Shown piece after piece: positions 53,227 to 62,383 of a stretch of 64,000 nt of DNA (position 1 is its first letter; each line of letters opens with the position of its first letter). The stretch covers positions 613,817 through 677,816 of the forward strand of contig SMNH02000002.1 of NCBI GenBank assembly GCA_006383075.2, written 5' to 3'. The translations under genes were made by a program, and so were the position numbers. The notes beneath the pieces were generated by a model. That model had not been told where the DNA came from and did not search any database. It worked only from the letters and a program-made list of their open reading frames with translations. This DNA is from Kordia sp. TARA_039_SRF. Lineage in GTDB: Bacteria > Bacteroidota > Bacteroidia > Flavobacteriales > Flavobacteriaceae.

Positions 53227-56061
53227 CTACATCCCATCAATAAATATTTCTACAAAGTCAACGATTTTGTTGGTAATACGTTCCGAAGCTTTGGCGCGTT
53301 CTCGCAAACTTGGTCGTACTTCCATTAGGTTTATAATATCATCGCGTAACGGTGTTTTACGTGTGAATAAATAATTGTTTATTAATTCGACTAACTTATT
53401 ATAATCTAAGTTTTCTTCTTTGCTGAGTAGTATTACCGCTTTCTTTTTCTCGATTGTCCAGTAATTGTCAAACTCATCGGCGACGAGATCGGAATCGCGT
53501 ACCATTGGTAAGTTTTCTTCAATAAAGCGTTCAATGAGTTCTTTTTTGCTTCGCAGTTCGCTATTGGATGCTAATATATCTGAAATGGTTTTCTTCTGTT
53601 GTTCTTGGTCTTTTGGCTTTTTGCTGTCTGCTAGTTTGGCTAAAAGCGTTAAGATATACGCTACGTTGATTTCATCGCGGCGTATGAGTTCTACTTCAAA
53701 GTCGATGTCGTTTAAGATGGAAACTTTTTCTTTTTGCTGTTTTACATCGTCACGAATGTCTAAATACTTGGTTTGATAATCTGCAAATTCCTGTTCGGTT
53801 ATGTCTAAATCGTCAAAGCTGAATTCTGTAAAGGTTGACAATACATTTTTGAGTCGCATTAATTGTCGAAAGGTTTTTACAAATTCCAGTATTTCGGTTT
53901 CCGATGGCAATTCGTTTACACTGTCAACCGTTGGTGCTATTTCTTTGAGTTTGTCAATCGCTTCGGTAAATTTTTCCGCGTAGTCTTCATACGGTTGCAG
54001 TATGATTTCTTCAATCGCTTCTTTGTTTGAAAATAGTGTAATGGCTTCGTCGGTATTGTCTTTTAGATTTCTGAAACACACGACGTTTCCTTGCGACTTT
54101 ACTTCGTCCAATATTCGATTGGTACGTGAAAAGGCTTGTATCAAACCATGATAGCGTAAATTTTTATCAACGTAGATGGTATTTAAGTGTTTGGAATCAA
54201 AACCAGTAAGAAACATATTTACCACTAACAATATGTCAACATCTTGATGTTTTACACGTTGTCCAATGTCTTTGTAATACGAATAGAATTGCAATGTATC
54301 ATAGTTGGTTTGAAACATTTCGTTATAGTCGTCAATAAAGCTTTCTAGTTTTTCGCGGGTGTGTGAATATACCGTTGTAGGTTCTTTTACTACTTTAAAA
54401 TCGTCATAATCTTCATCGGGTATAAAGCCAATTGCATCTTCGGGTTTTTCATTGGCTAAGTATGAAAATATCGTTGCTACGTTTAAATCGTGTTTGCCTT
54501 GTTCTTTCTTGGTTTTAAAGAGTTCGTAGTATTTGATGAGGGTCTTTACATTTGATACACAAAAGATGGCTGTAAACTTGTTAGATTTGGTTTTACGGCT
54601 ATGATTGGCAATGATATAGTCTACAATTGTGTCCAAACGCTTTGGTGCTTCCATGACCTCAACTTTGTCAATGCTTTCTACGTCAATATCTACACTTTGA
54701 TTGTTTTCTTTGCTCTTAAATGTACGAATGTATTCAATGGAAAATTTTAATACGTTTTTGTCGCGGATGGCATCGGTAATGACGTATTTATGTAAACATT
54801 TATCAAATAAGTCTTTGGTGGTGCGTTTTCCTAAATCATTTTTAACTGAATTATCGGCAAAAATCGGCGTTCCTGTAAAGCCAAATAGTTGTGAGTTTTC
54901 AAAGAATGCTTTGATACGGTTGTGCGTTTCTCCAAATTGGCTTCGGTGGCATTCGTCAAATATAAATACAATGCGCTCTTTTTTAAGTCGCTCCATCTTT
55001 GCCAAATACTTCTTTTTGTAGATAGCAGTATTGAGTTTTTGTATCGTGGTCACAATGAGTTTGGTATCGTCTGAAAATTGTTTGACTAAATTGTTGGTAT
55101 TGTTCGTTGCGTCGATACTTCCCTCGCTGAAACTGTTAAACTCTTTAATGGTTTGGTAGTCGAGGTCTTTTCGGTCTACTACAAAAACAACTTTTAACAC
55201 TTCGTCTAAGTTTGTGAGAATTTGCGCAGCTTTGAATGATGTGAGCGTTTTTCCCGAACCTGTGGTGTGCCATATATAGCCAAATTTGGTACTGTTTTTA
55301 ACCCGTTCTACGATGGCTTCGGTGGCGTAATATTGATACGGGCGCAATACCATCATGATTTTTGCAGTATTCAGTACCATATACTTAGTAATCATTTTTG
55401 ATAAATGACACGGTTCTAAAAACAATTTTGCAAACTCATTGAGTTGGGTAATGATTTTATTTTCCTTGTCTGCCCAATAAAAGGTTTGCTTAAATGTCAT
55501 TGCGGCTTTTGGATTGTTCGCGTAGTATTTGGTGTTGACACCGTTGCTAATGACGAATAATTGAATGAATAGAAACAAGCCTTTGCCTGCACTGTATGAA
55601 TGCCCTTTGTAGCGTAAGGTTTGGTTAAAGGCTTCTTTGAGTTCCAAACCGCGCTTTTTGAGTTCTATTTGTACCAATGGCAACCCGTTGATTAAGATGG
55701 TTACATCATAACGGTTTTTGTATTTGTCCGTCATGGTTATTTGATGCGCTACTTGGTATTGATTTTTACACCAATGCAATTGGTTAATGAGTTCCAAATA
55801 GCCTGTACTGCCATCGTCTTTGGTATAACTTAGTTTTTCGCGTAAGGTTTTGGCTTTTTCGTATATGTTCCCTTTTGATAATACATTTAAAACTTGCTTA
55901 AACTCATTTGCTGACAATGTACAGTTGTTATGCTTTTCTAATTGCGTACGCAAATTGGTAATAAGGTCGGCTTCGTCTTTGATGGTTACTTTGGTATAAC
56001 CGCTTTCCGTGAGTTGCTGTACTAAGTTTTCTTCTAATATATATTCGGGTTGTGTGGTCAT
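53227..56061 (-). CDS. hsdR: Type I restriction endonuclease subunit R
   Basis: 944 residues. N-terminal nuclease domain with the PD-(D/E)xK residues in RYDVTILI and QIELKK (about 119-135), Walker A TGSGKT (about 268), DECHRSQFG (Walker B/DEAD-like), FTGTPIF and QAFSRTNRIL (helicase motifs III and VI). It translocates and cleaves unmodified DNA in complex with HsdM and HsdS. Full length. Its ATG overlaps the TAA of the small upstream gene (TAATG). Stop at 53227 directly at the repeat block. Confidence 0.96.
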   Translation of the reverse strand: MTTQPEYILEENLVQQLTESGYTKVTIKDEADLITNLRTQLEKHNNCTLSANEFKQVLNVLSKGNIYEKAKTLREKLSYTKDDGSTGYLELINQLHWCKNQYQVAHQITMTDKYKNRYDVTILINGLPLVQIELKKRGLELKEAFNQTLRYKGHSYSAGKGLFLFIQLFVISNGVNTKYYANNPKAAMTFKQTFYWADKENKIITQLNEFAKLFLEPCHLSKMITKYMVLNTAKIMMVLRPYQYYATEAIVERVKNSTKFGYIWHTTGSGKTLTSFKAAQILTNLDEVLKVVFVVDRKDLDYQTIKEFNSFSEGSIDATNNTNNLVKQFSDDTKLIVTTIQKLNTAIYKKKYLAKMERLKKERIVFIFDECHRSQFGETHNRIKAFFENSQLFGFTGTPIFADNSVKNDLGKRTTKDLFDKCLHKYVITDAIRDKNVLKFSIEYIRTFKSKENNQSVDIDVESIDKVEVMEAPKRLDTIVDYIIANHSRKTKSNKFTAIFCVSNVKTLIKYYELFKTKKEQGKHDLNVATIFSYLANEKPEDAIGFIPDEDYDDFKVVKEPTTVYSHTREKLESFIDDYNEMFQTNYDTLQFYSYYKDIGQRVKHQDVDILLVVNMFLTGFDSKHLNTIYVDKNLRYHGLIQAFSRTNRILDEVKSQGNVVCFRNLKDNTDEAITLFSNKEAIEEIILQPYEDYAEKFTEAIDKLKEIAPTVDSVNELPSETEILEFVKTFRQLMRLKNVLSTFTEFSFDDLDITEQEFADYQTKYLDIRDDVKQQKEKVSILNDIDFEVELIRRDEINVAYILTLLAKLADSKKPKDQEQQKKTISDILASNSELRSKKELIERFIEENLPMVRDSDLVADEFDNYWTIEKKKAVILLSKEENLDYNKLVELINNYLFTRKTPLRDDIINLMEVRPSLRERAKASERITNKIVDFVEIFIDGM

Positions 56062-56252
56062 TACAGCTTGTTTAGTTTGTCTTTTATATCCAAAGCTTTA
56101 ATCTTTGCTTCAACTAACTTTTTTTTATCCTCAAAGTTCTTAATAGTTTCCAAACGTAAACTTTCTTCCATATCATGAAATTCAAATTTGAACGCCCAAA
56201 TCGTATTTTCTATGCTTTCCAGTTCTTTTTGTAAATCTTCTTTTGTACTCAT
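56061..56252 (-). CDS. Small coiled-coil protein in the RM operon
   Basis: 63 residues from MSTKEDLQKELESIENTIWA (start 56252; an in-frame ATG at 56312 would overlap the pentapeptide gene). Rich in Glu/Lys with helical periodicity (ESLRLETIKNFEDKKKLVEA). The stop codon overlaps the hsdR start by one base. Possibly a partner of the preceding membrane protein or of HsdR; function unknown. Confidence 0.7.
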   Translation of the reverse strand: MSTKEDLQKELESIENTIWAFKFEFHDMEESLRLETIKNFEDKKKLVEAKIKALDIKDKLNKL

Positions 56253-56268
56253 AGTTAAATATCTACTA

Positions 56269-57606
56269 TTATTTATATTTTCTAAATGCTTGAATGGTTT
56301 GATATATTCCATAACCTACAAATATTCTACCTAAATAATCCCAAAAATAAAAATATGATTCTGGTTTCAGATTATCTAAATAAGAGTGTTTATGAACTGG
56401 ATTTAAAGATTGCCAATAATATTTAAAGTCATTACTTTCAAAAGACCAATACAATGGATTCCATTCAAATTCGTATTTCTCAGATGATAACAATGAAAAG
56501 TAAAAAAATAGTAATCCCGAAATTAAAACGAAGATAGCCCCTTGCCAATAAGATTTTCCATACCTATTTGATAATCTATTTAATGTTAGTATGAATCTAT
56601 TACTATAATGGTCTATAAAAGCCACAATTTTATCAAAAAAATTATATTCAAAACGCCTAGCTCTATTTTCATAATTACCTATTAATTCCTGTTTTAAAGC
56701 TTGCTTTTCTAATATTCTAAAAGGTATAGATTCAACAATATTATTTTGACTTTCATGAACTTTTTTAATAATTCTAAATGTTTCTCTCTTATTTTTGGAA
56801 GGAATTTCTCCTTGTTCTGAAACTAAACTTTCATAAACTTCTTCATATTTTATAGCATAAACTTCATTATACGTTTTTTTTGGGTTTTTGTGTTTTTCTA
56901 AAATTTCTTCATTCGAGACAAAAATACCTTGATAAAAAATATTATAAGCTATATTGTTCTCACTTATTACTAAATGATTAATTTCTTCTATGATTCCTTC
57001 ATCAACATCAAAAGATTCAAAGTTTTTAAGTTTAAAATCAAAAACACTTATTTCTCCATTAATTAGTGCTAGTGAAAGATCAATTCCTTTTTCTACAGTA
57101 GTACCTCTGAGGATAATAAGCTTATCAATTAATGTGTAAGTAAATAATAAATTTTCTTTGAATTTTGCTGCTGAAAAAACAACATTATTAAGAAAATTAG
57201 TTCTGTAGAAAATTGTTGGTTTGTAAAAACTAGATCTCCAAAAGTCAGCTAACTCTTTAAAAGTAGCATTCGTAAAATTAATATCGTGAAAATTACAACC
57301 ATGAAATCGTATTTTATTATTAAAAATGACATCTTCAGCATTAATCTGATAGAATATGCAGCACGAAAATTGTAATAAACTATTATTGTCTTTGAATTTA
57401 ACTACACCTTTGAAAATACATCGCGTAAACTTAAATTCATTTTTTGTTTCAAATTTAAATTTTTCATCAATTCTTTTCTTTTCAATAGGAAGCTCAATAT
57501 CAAAATTTACCGTCACATAACTAATACTAGGAATTAAACTTTTACTTTTTGAGGTGAGTGTATCCAACTTACTCAAAAACTCTTCTAAATTGTTGACGTC
57601 TTTCAT
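56269..57606 (-). CDS. Pentapeptide-repeat-like membrane protein inside the RM operon
   Basis: 445 residues from MKDVNNLEEFLSKLD (57606). Central region (about 75-200) with pentapeptide-type strands (FHGCNFHDINFTNATFKELA, YRTNFLNNVVFSAAKFKENL). The C-terminal third has two TM helices (AIFVLISGLLFFYFSL and the one near YLGRIFVGYGIYQTI). It lies 10 bp after hsdS and 16 bp before the small gene, so it is part of the RM operon. Pentapeptide proteins in other systems mimic DNA or act as effectors in phage defence; a role in controlling or supplementing restriction is an inference. Confidence 0.8.
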   Translation of the reverse strand: MKDVNNLEEFLSKLDTLTSKSKSLIPSISYVTVNFDIELPIEKKRIDEKFKFETKNEFKFTRCIFKGVVKFKDNNSLLQFSCCIFYQINAEDVIFNNKIRFHGCNFHDINFTNATFKELADFWRSSFYKPTIFYRTNFLNNVVFSAAKFKENLLFTYTLIDKLIILRGTTVEKGIDLSLALINGEISVFDFKLKNFESFDVDEGIIEEINHLVISENNIAYNIFYQGIFVSNEEILEKHKNPKKTYNEVYAIKYEEVYESLVSEQGEIPSKNKRETFRIIKKVHESQNNIVESIPFRILEKQALKQELIGNYENRARRFEYNFFDKIVAFIDHYSNRFILTLNRLSNRYGKSYWQGAIFVLISGLLFFYFSLLSSEKYEFEWNPLYWSFESNDFKYYWQSLNPVHKHSYLDNLKPESYFYFWDYLGRIFVGYGIYQTIQAFRKYK

Positions 57607-57616
57607 AATAATATTT

Positions 57617-58900
57617 CTAAACAAACATCTGCTGCAACAACCCTTTTTTAAACTGTTGTGTATTTTCTATTTGGGTGTCTACCAATGTTATTTTTTTGTC
57701 AATAGTAGATAAAAAGGTAGCGATTTTGGTTTGTTCTTCTAATGACGGTATTGTTAGTTTTATATTACCTAATCTACTCGTTGAAATACCTAAGACTTTT
57801 GTTCCCTGTGCTATTTTCATTACTTGCTTTCTGACACTCCAATCTTTAACAAGATAGCCTGCAAAACCTAAAGCCATTTTATATTTATTTGGTCTTGCAT
57901 GAAATGTGTGCAAACCAGAAATAACTTTTTCTTTATTAAGATTAACAACTTCAATTGTTTTACCAATATCGTTGTAATCTTCAGAAGCGTCAGCAATTAA
58001 TAAATCACCATTTTTCAAATAGTTTTCTTCTTTGATTTTTGATAAATCAATATCATTATTTATATATGGCGTTAATTCCTTAGTAATATCATATAAAGTA
58101 GAGAATTTTGTATGTATATCACCATAGTGTATATTCTTAACTTTTCCTACTTCATAATTTAATTTATTTCTTGAAAGTGAATTGGTTGAGTAGAATGTAT
58201 AAATATCTTTATATTTCTTTTCTTCCCATTTTGGAAATTCATTTCCATCATCATCTTTAAACCGCAATTGCTGACTAAATAGTTGTTGCATGACACCTTT
58301 TTTGTACTCCTCCAAACGGTCTTTCTTTTGTTGTAATAAATTGAGTTTGGTATCTACGGACAAAAGAAAGGATGCTATTTTTTGTTGTTCTTTAATAGAT
58401 GGTAGCAAAATTTTAAAGCCTCTGATACTTTGAAAGTTTAATCCCTCACGTCCACTGCCTGTTTGTCCTCTTAGTATTAGCTTTTGCCCTTTATATGATG
58501 ATAGAAAGGATTGTATAAATTTTGGCTTATCTTTTTTAAGCCTAATGATAGATACATGTTGATTTACATTTCCTATCTCAAAATTTTCGGGAACTACACA
58601 ACTTCTACCTATTGAGCCACCCGTAATATTTAATAAAATATCATTAGCTTGTACAATACTACCTTTCATTTTTTCATTGATTTCTTCAGAAATACAGGTA
58701 TCATCTAAAATCAATTGATTATCAATAACATTTTGACTTCTAATAAAAGGAATACCATTTTTTTGATAAACTTCTGAACCGCCGCGAGGTGTACTTCCGC
58801 TACCTACTTTAGAACAAAGAACCCCTAATTTACTAGATTTCCAATCTTCCGTAAACTCCTTAAATCGCAACTGTGGTACTTTTTTAACTTCTTTCTGCAT
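57617..58900 (-). CDS. hsdS: Type I restriction enzyme specificity subunit S
   Basis: 427 residues with two target recognition domains. Half 1 begins PQLRFKEFTEDWKSSKLG; half 2 begins around NEFPKWEEKKYKDIYTFYST. Each TRD is followed by the conserved spacer helix (LPSIKEQQKIASFLLSVDTK and IPSLEEQTKIATFLSTIDKK). It defines a bipartite target. Starts 1 bp after the hsdM stop, so tightly coupled. The target sequence cannot be derived. Confidence 0.96.
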   Translation of the reverse strand: MQKEVKKVPQLRFKEFTEDWKSSKLGVLCSKVGSGSTPRGGSEVYQKNGIPFIRSQNVIDNQLILDDTCISEEINEKMKGSIVQANDILLNITGGSIGRSCVVPENFEIGNVNQHVSIIRLKKDKPKFIQSFLSSYKGQKLILRGQTGSGREGLNFQSIRGFKILLPSIKEQQKIASFLLSVDTKLNLLQQKKDRLEEYKKGVMQQLFSQQLRFKDDDGNEFPKWEEKKYKDIYTFYSTNSLSRNKLNYEVGKVKNIHYGDIHTKFSTLYDITKELTPYINNDIDLSKIKEENYLKNGDLLIADASEDYNDIGKTIEVVNLNKEKVISGLHTFHARPNKYKMALGFAGYLVKDWSVRKQVMKIAQGTKVLGISTSRLGNIKLTIPSLEEQTKIATFLSTIDKKITLVDTQIENTQQFKKGLLQQMFV

Positions 58901-58901
58901 A

Positions 58902-60464
58902 CTAAAAAGGTGTTTTTATATTCAGTTGTTGGCAAAAGTCCGCTATGGTAGTATCTACTTCGGCAATGTCCGTTTCAATGGCTTGTAAGGCGTTGGCAAC
59001 TTCGTTTAGGTCAATTGGTTCTTCTTCTTCAAAGGTATCTACATAGCGTGGTATATTTAAGTTATAGTCGTTTTCTATAATTTCGTCCATCGTGGCTACA
59101 TAGCTAAATTTGTCAATGGTGGTACGCTCTCTAAACGTTTTTACAATTTTGTCAATGTGTGCTTCTTGCAACTTGTTTTTGTTGCCGTCTTTTTCAAATT
59201 CGTTACTTGCATCAATAAAAAGTATGTTTTCACTATGTACGCGGCATTTGCTCAATACCAAAATGGCTGTTGGGATGCTTGTACCAAAAAAGATATTCGG
59301 CGGTAAACCAATGACGGCATCTAAATAATTTAGGTTTTCAATAATGTATTGGCGTATGGTAGCTTCTGCCGAACCTCTAAACAACACCCCATGCGGCAAT
59401 ACGCACGCCATAGTGCCATTTTCTGCCAATTGGTGTATCATGTGTTGCACAAAGGCAAAATCGGCTTTGCTTGTCGGAGCAAGTCGTCCGTATTGGCTAA
59501 AACGGTCATCATTTTCATTCAGCGGATTGTTTTTTCCTTTCCACTTTGCCGAAAACGGCGGATTCGCTACTATGGCTTCAAAACGTTGTTCCGCGTGTTG
59601 TGGCTTTTCTAAGGTGTCTTCTTGGCGTATGTCAAACTGTCGAAAGTGTACATCGTGCAAAATCATGTTCATACGCGCTAAGTTGTACGTGGTTCTGTTG
59701 AGTTCCTGTCCGTAAAACTCGCCTACCTCAACTTCACGCGCTACACGTAGTAAAAGCGAGCCACTGCCGCACGTTGGGTCGTACACACTTTGCAGTCGTT
59801 TTTTGCCTGTGGTTACAATTTGCGCTAGTATTTTAGAAACTTGTTGAGGCGTGTAAAATTCGCCCGCCTTTTTTCCTGCACCGCTTGCAAATTGTGAAAT
59901 TAAATATTCGTAGGCATCACCTAAAACATCAGCTTCGGTGTCTTCTAAGGCAAAGTCTATTTTATCTAAGTGAAACAATACTTTTGCAATGAGTTGGTTT
60001 CGTGCTTCTGCGCTTCTGCCTAATTTGGTACTGGTTAAGTCGAGGTCTTCAAAGAGTTTATTAAAATCGTCTTCGCTTTCCGTTCCCATCGTGCTTTGTT
60101 CGATGCTGTTTAAGATGCTTTCTAGGTCTTCCAATATAAAATCGTCTTCAACTTCGGTATTGGCATTTCCTTTTTTGGCAATGGCACTAAACAATTCGTT
60201 TGGCAATAAAAAGTACCCTAATTGCAATAAGGATTCCTCTTTGATGGCTTCCAAATCGTCTTCGTCGGTTACGTTTGCGTAGTCTTTGATGTCTTCGGTT
60301 TCCAGTAGACTATTGGCAAATATGTATTGCTTTTCAGATAAGTATTTGTAAAAGATAAACCCAAGTATATAATCACGAAATTCGTCTGCATCCATTTTGC
60401 CGCGTAATTCGTTGGCAATATTCCATAATTGGGTTTCGAGTAGTTTTTTTTGTTCTTCTGACAT
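58902..60464 (-). CDS. hsdM: Type I restriction-modification DNA methyltransferase subunit M
   Basis: 520 residues. N-terminal helical domain (DADEFRDYILGFIFYKYLSEKQ is spread over 20-42), SAM-binding motif I DPTCGSGSLLL and catalytic motif IV NPPFSAKW (N6-adenine methyltransferase), followed by the conserved GVLFRGSAEATIRQ. First gene of hsdM-hsdS-pentapeptide-small-hsdR. Confidence 0.97.
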   Translation of the reverse strand: MSEEQKKLLETQLWNIANELRGKMDADEFRDYILGFIFYKYLSEKQYIFANSLLETEDIKDYANVTDEDDLEAIKEESLLQLGYFLLPNELFSAIAKKGNANTEVEDDFILEDLESILNSIEQSTMGTESEDDFNKLFEDLDLTSTKLGRSAEARNQLIAKVLFHLDKIDFALEDTEADVLGDAYEYLISQFASGAGKKAGEFYTPQQVSKILAQIVTTGKKRLQSVYDPTCGSGSLLLRVAREVEVGEFYGQELNRTTYNLARMNMILHDVHFRQFDIRQEDTLEKPQHAEQRFEAIVANPPFSAKWKGKNNPLNENDDRFSQYGRLAPTSKADFAFVQHMIHQLAENGTMACVLPHGVLFRGSAEATIRQYIIENLNYLDAVIGLPPNIFFGTSIPTAILVLSKCRVHSENILFIDASNEFEKDGNKNKLQEAHIDKIVKTFRERTTIDKFSYVATMDEIIENDYNLNIPRYVDTFEEEEPIDLNEVANALQAIETDIAEVDTTIADFCQQLNIKTPF

Positions 60465-60632
60465 GTATGCGAATTAGTAAGAATTTTAATATTTCCGAAA
60501 ATACTAAATATTAGCGATTCGTGCCTATTGGATTTTAAAAAACGTATTGCAATAGTACATTTTCTTTGGTTGCTAGTTTTACGGGAAACCTCATTTATTT
60601 AAGCAGGTATTAGAGAAATTGTATTTGTTAAA

Positions 60633-60661
60633 TTGTTGTTGCGTTTTGTTGCAAACTGTTG
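60633..60661 (+). repeat. TTGTTGC-rich repeat, copy 2 (other end of RM locus)
   Basis: TTGTTGTTGCGTTTTGTTGC followed by AAACTGTTG, 169 bp upstream of the hsdM start. Same orientation as the copies at 53197, 62213 and 62299. Confidence 0.75.
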
Positions 60662-60747
60662 TGTTTAATGTATTTTTGTAAGATTTTTATATGTATTGCA
60701 CTGAAAAACCCTTACATGTTGTTTGTTAAAAAAATAGCAACTTTGTA

Positions 60748-61134
60748 ATGGAAACATCAATTAAACTTATGTCGGAAAAAGACAAAAGAGGTAAGAACGT
60801 AAAATACGCTGATACGTTCAAACGAAAAATAGCAGAAGAATATTTATCATCTACACATTCTTGTAGTCAGATATAAGAACTTTATCACCTACCATCGCGA
60901 CATACTGTTTACAGCTTTGTTCGTTGGTATAAGAAGAAGTATGACGTTACTTCTATATTATTGAAAGAACTTTCTAATACAGCACTTAAAACTCAGAAAG
61001 AGAACGACCTTGAACAGATGCTTCATTATGCAAAACTAAAGATTGAATCCTTGGAAACAATGATAGATATTGCAGAAAAAAGTTTTGATATTGATATTAG
61101 AAAAAAGTCTGGCACCAAGTCGTCCGAGAAATGA
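60748..61134 (+). pseudogene. IS3-family orfA, interrupted by an in-frame stop
   Basis: Encodes the HTH transposase subunit (DTFKRKIAEEYLSSTHSCSQ, then ELYHLPSRHTVYSFVRWYKK), with TAA at codon 43 (60874-60876) where Gln (CAA) is expected. Total 128 codons to the TGA at 61132. A -1 slippery heptamer A-AAA-AAG at 61101-61107 would normally fuse it to orfB (next codons read VWHQVVREMKQRY). With the stop the fusion cannot be made unless the stop is read through. Confidence 0.85.
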
Positions 61135-61994
61135 AGCAACGTTATGCAAACATTGGTTTGACAAAACTTTGTGGCGTACTTGGAAAAAGTAGACAAACCT
61201 ATTACGAACGTATCGCGATTCAAGAAACTAAAGAAATGAAAGAAGACTTCATCATTTCATTAGTAAAACAAAAGCGTAAAGAGATGCCAGAACTGGGAGG
61301 TTCAAAACTATATCGTCTTTTAAAAAAGGAATTACCTTCTCATGGATTATATATAGGTAGAGATCGTCTTTTTAAATTATTACGATTACATGATTTACTT
61401 ATCAAACCCAAGAAAAATTATACCAAGACAACCAATTCTTTTCATCGTTTTAGAAAGTATCCTAACTTGATTAAAGATATAAAAGTCAATACAACCAATC
61501 AAATTTGGGTAGCAGATATAACCTATGTTTCTGTAAAAAATCAATTTGCTTACTTATCATTAATTACAGATGCGTATTCTCGTAAAATAGTAGGCTATTA
61601 CTTGCATAAAACTTTAGAAACTAAAGGTTGTTTAATGGCTTTAGTCATGGCTATTGACTCCTTAGCAGAACAACCTAAATCATTGATTCATCATTCAGAT
61701 AGAGGGATACAGTATTGTAGTAATCAATACATAGCTACCTTAGATGAGTTTAATATAGATGTTAGTATGACTAATAATGGAGACCCTTATGAGAATGCCA
61801 TAGCGGAAAGAATTAATGGGATTTTAAAAACTGAATTTGGAATTAGTAAAAAATACAGTTCTTATAAAGAGGCAGTAATAGGAATTGAGAAAAGTATTTT
61901 TATTTATAATCATAAACGTCCTCACATGAGTTGTGACTTTTTAACTCCAGCAGAAGCTCATAAAATGAAAGGGCAATTAAAAAAGCATTGGTAA
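61131..61994 (+). CDS. IS3-family transposase OrfB (DDE integrase core)
   Basis: 287 residues from the ATG that overlaps the orfA stop (ATGA); as a -1 frameshift product it continues from 61107. HTH_21-type region (KEMPELGGSKLYRLLKKELP), then the rve integrase core with Asp in IWVADITYVS (129), Asp in HHSDRGIQYCS (190) and Glu in ENAIAERINGILK (226). Intact by itself, but probably inactive without OrfA. Confidence 0.93.
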   Translation: MKQRYANIGLTKLCGVLGKSRQTYYERIAIQETKEMKEDFIISLVKQKRKEMPELGGSKLYRLLKKELPSHGLYIGRDRLFKLLRLHDLLIKPKKNYTKTTNSFHRFRKYPNLIKDIKVNTTNQIWVADITYVSVKNQFAYLSLITDAYSRKIVGYYLHKTLETKGCLMALVMAIDSLAEQPKSLIHHSDRGIQYCSNQYIATLDEFNIDVSMTNNGDPYENAIAERINGILKTEFGISKKYSSYKEAVIGIEKSIFIYNHKRPHMSCDFLTPAEAHKMKGQLKKHW

Positions 61995-62212
61995 ATCAAT
62001 TAGGAATTATGACACAAATAAGAACTCCAACTTAATCAAAACAGAATTTATACTGTAAGGGAAAATCAGTAATTCATTTTATAGTGTACGGGTTTTTCAG
62101 GAATATTTATATATCTTACAACTTCTACACTTACTTGTGTAAGTTTTTTAGTAACATAACTAAATAACTGTAAGGGAAAATCAGGATAAGACATTGTTGA
62201 AAGTTGTTGATT

Positions 62213-62242
62213 CTTGTTGCAAACTGTTGCGTTTTGTTGCTA
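62213..62242 (+). repeat. TTGTTGC-rich repeat, copy 3
   Basis: CTTGTTGCAAACTGTTGCGT followed by TTTGTTGCTA, nearly the same as 53197-53226. Confidence 0.75.
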
Positions 62243-62298
62243 ATCGTTGCATTTTAAGTAGCAAACAGCTTCTTTTTGTAAGATTTTTAGATTGATTC

Positions 62299-62328
62299 TT
62301 GTTGCAAGTTGTTGCGTTTTGTTGTGGC
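62299..62328 (+). repeat. TTGTTGC-rich repeat, copy 4
   Basis: CTTGTTGCAAGTTGTTGCGT followed by TTTGTTGTGG. A weaker relative follows at 62351-62380. Confidence 0.75.
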
Positions 62329-62383
62329 TTGTTGCAGGCACTCATAATTCCTGTTGCTTTTTGTTGCATTTTGTTGTGGGTGT

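Larger units (their letters stand above)
60702..62099 (+). mobile_element. IS3-family insertion sequence
   Basis: 1398-bp element with inverted ends TGAAAAACCCTTACA (60702-60716) and TGTACGGGTTTTTCA (62085-62099), 14 of 15 complementary. Contains orfA and orfB of the IS3 family with an A-AAA-AAG slippery site (61101-61107). No direct target repeat is seen (left flank ...GCAC, right flank GGAA...), so one end may have been altered by recombination. Confidence 0.8.
61995..62383. other. IS right flank with repeated IS-end-like motifs and TTGTTGC repeats
   Basis: Contains TGTAAGGGAAAATCA twice (62054-62068 inside the IS end region and 62170-62184), the IS right end (62085-62099), and TTGTTGC blocks at 62213-62242, 62299-62328 and a weaker one at 62351-62380. 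No coding frame supported; the minus-strand frame over the repeats is low-complexity. Confidence 0.6.

Noticed and set aside
53197..62328. CRISPR array made of the TTGTTGC repeats
   Set aside because: Only four main blocks with spacings of 7.4 kb, 1.6 kb and 86 bp; spacers are not uniform and no cas genes are present.
62181..62369. Minus-strand frame of 62 codons over the TTGTTGC repeats
   Set aside because: It reads repeat-derived Gln/Asn/Cys-rich low-complexity sequence; the repeats explain it better than a gene.
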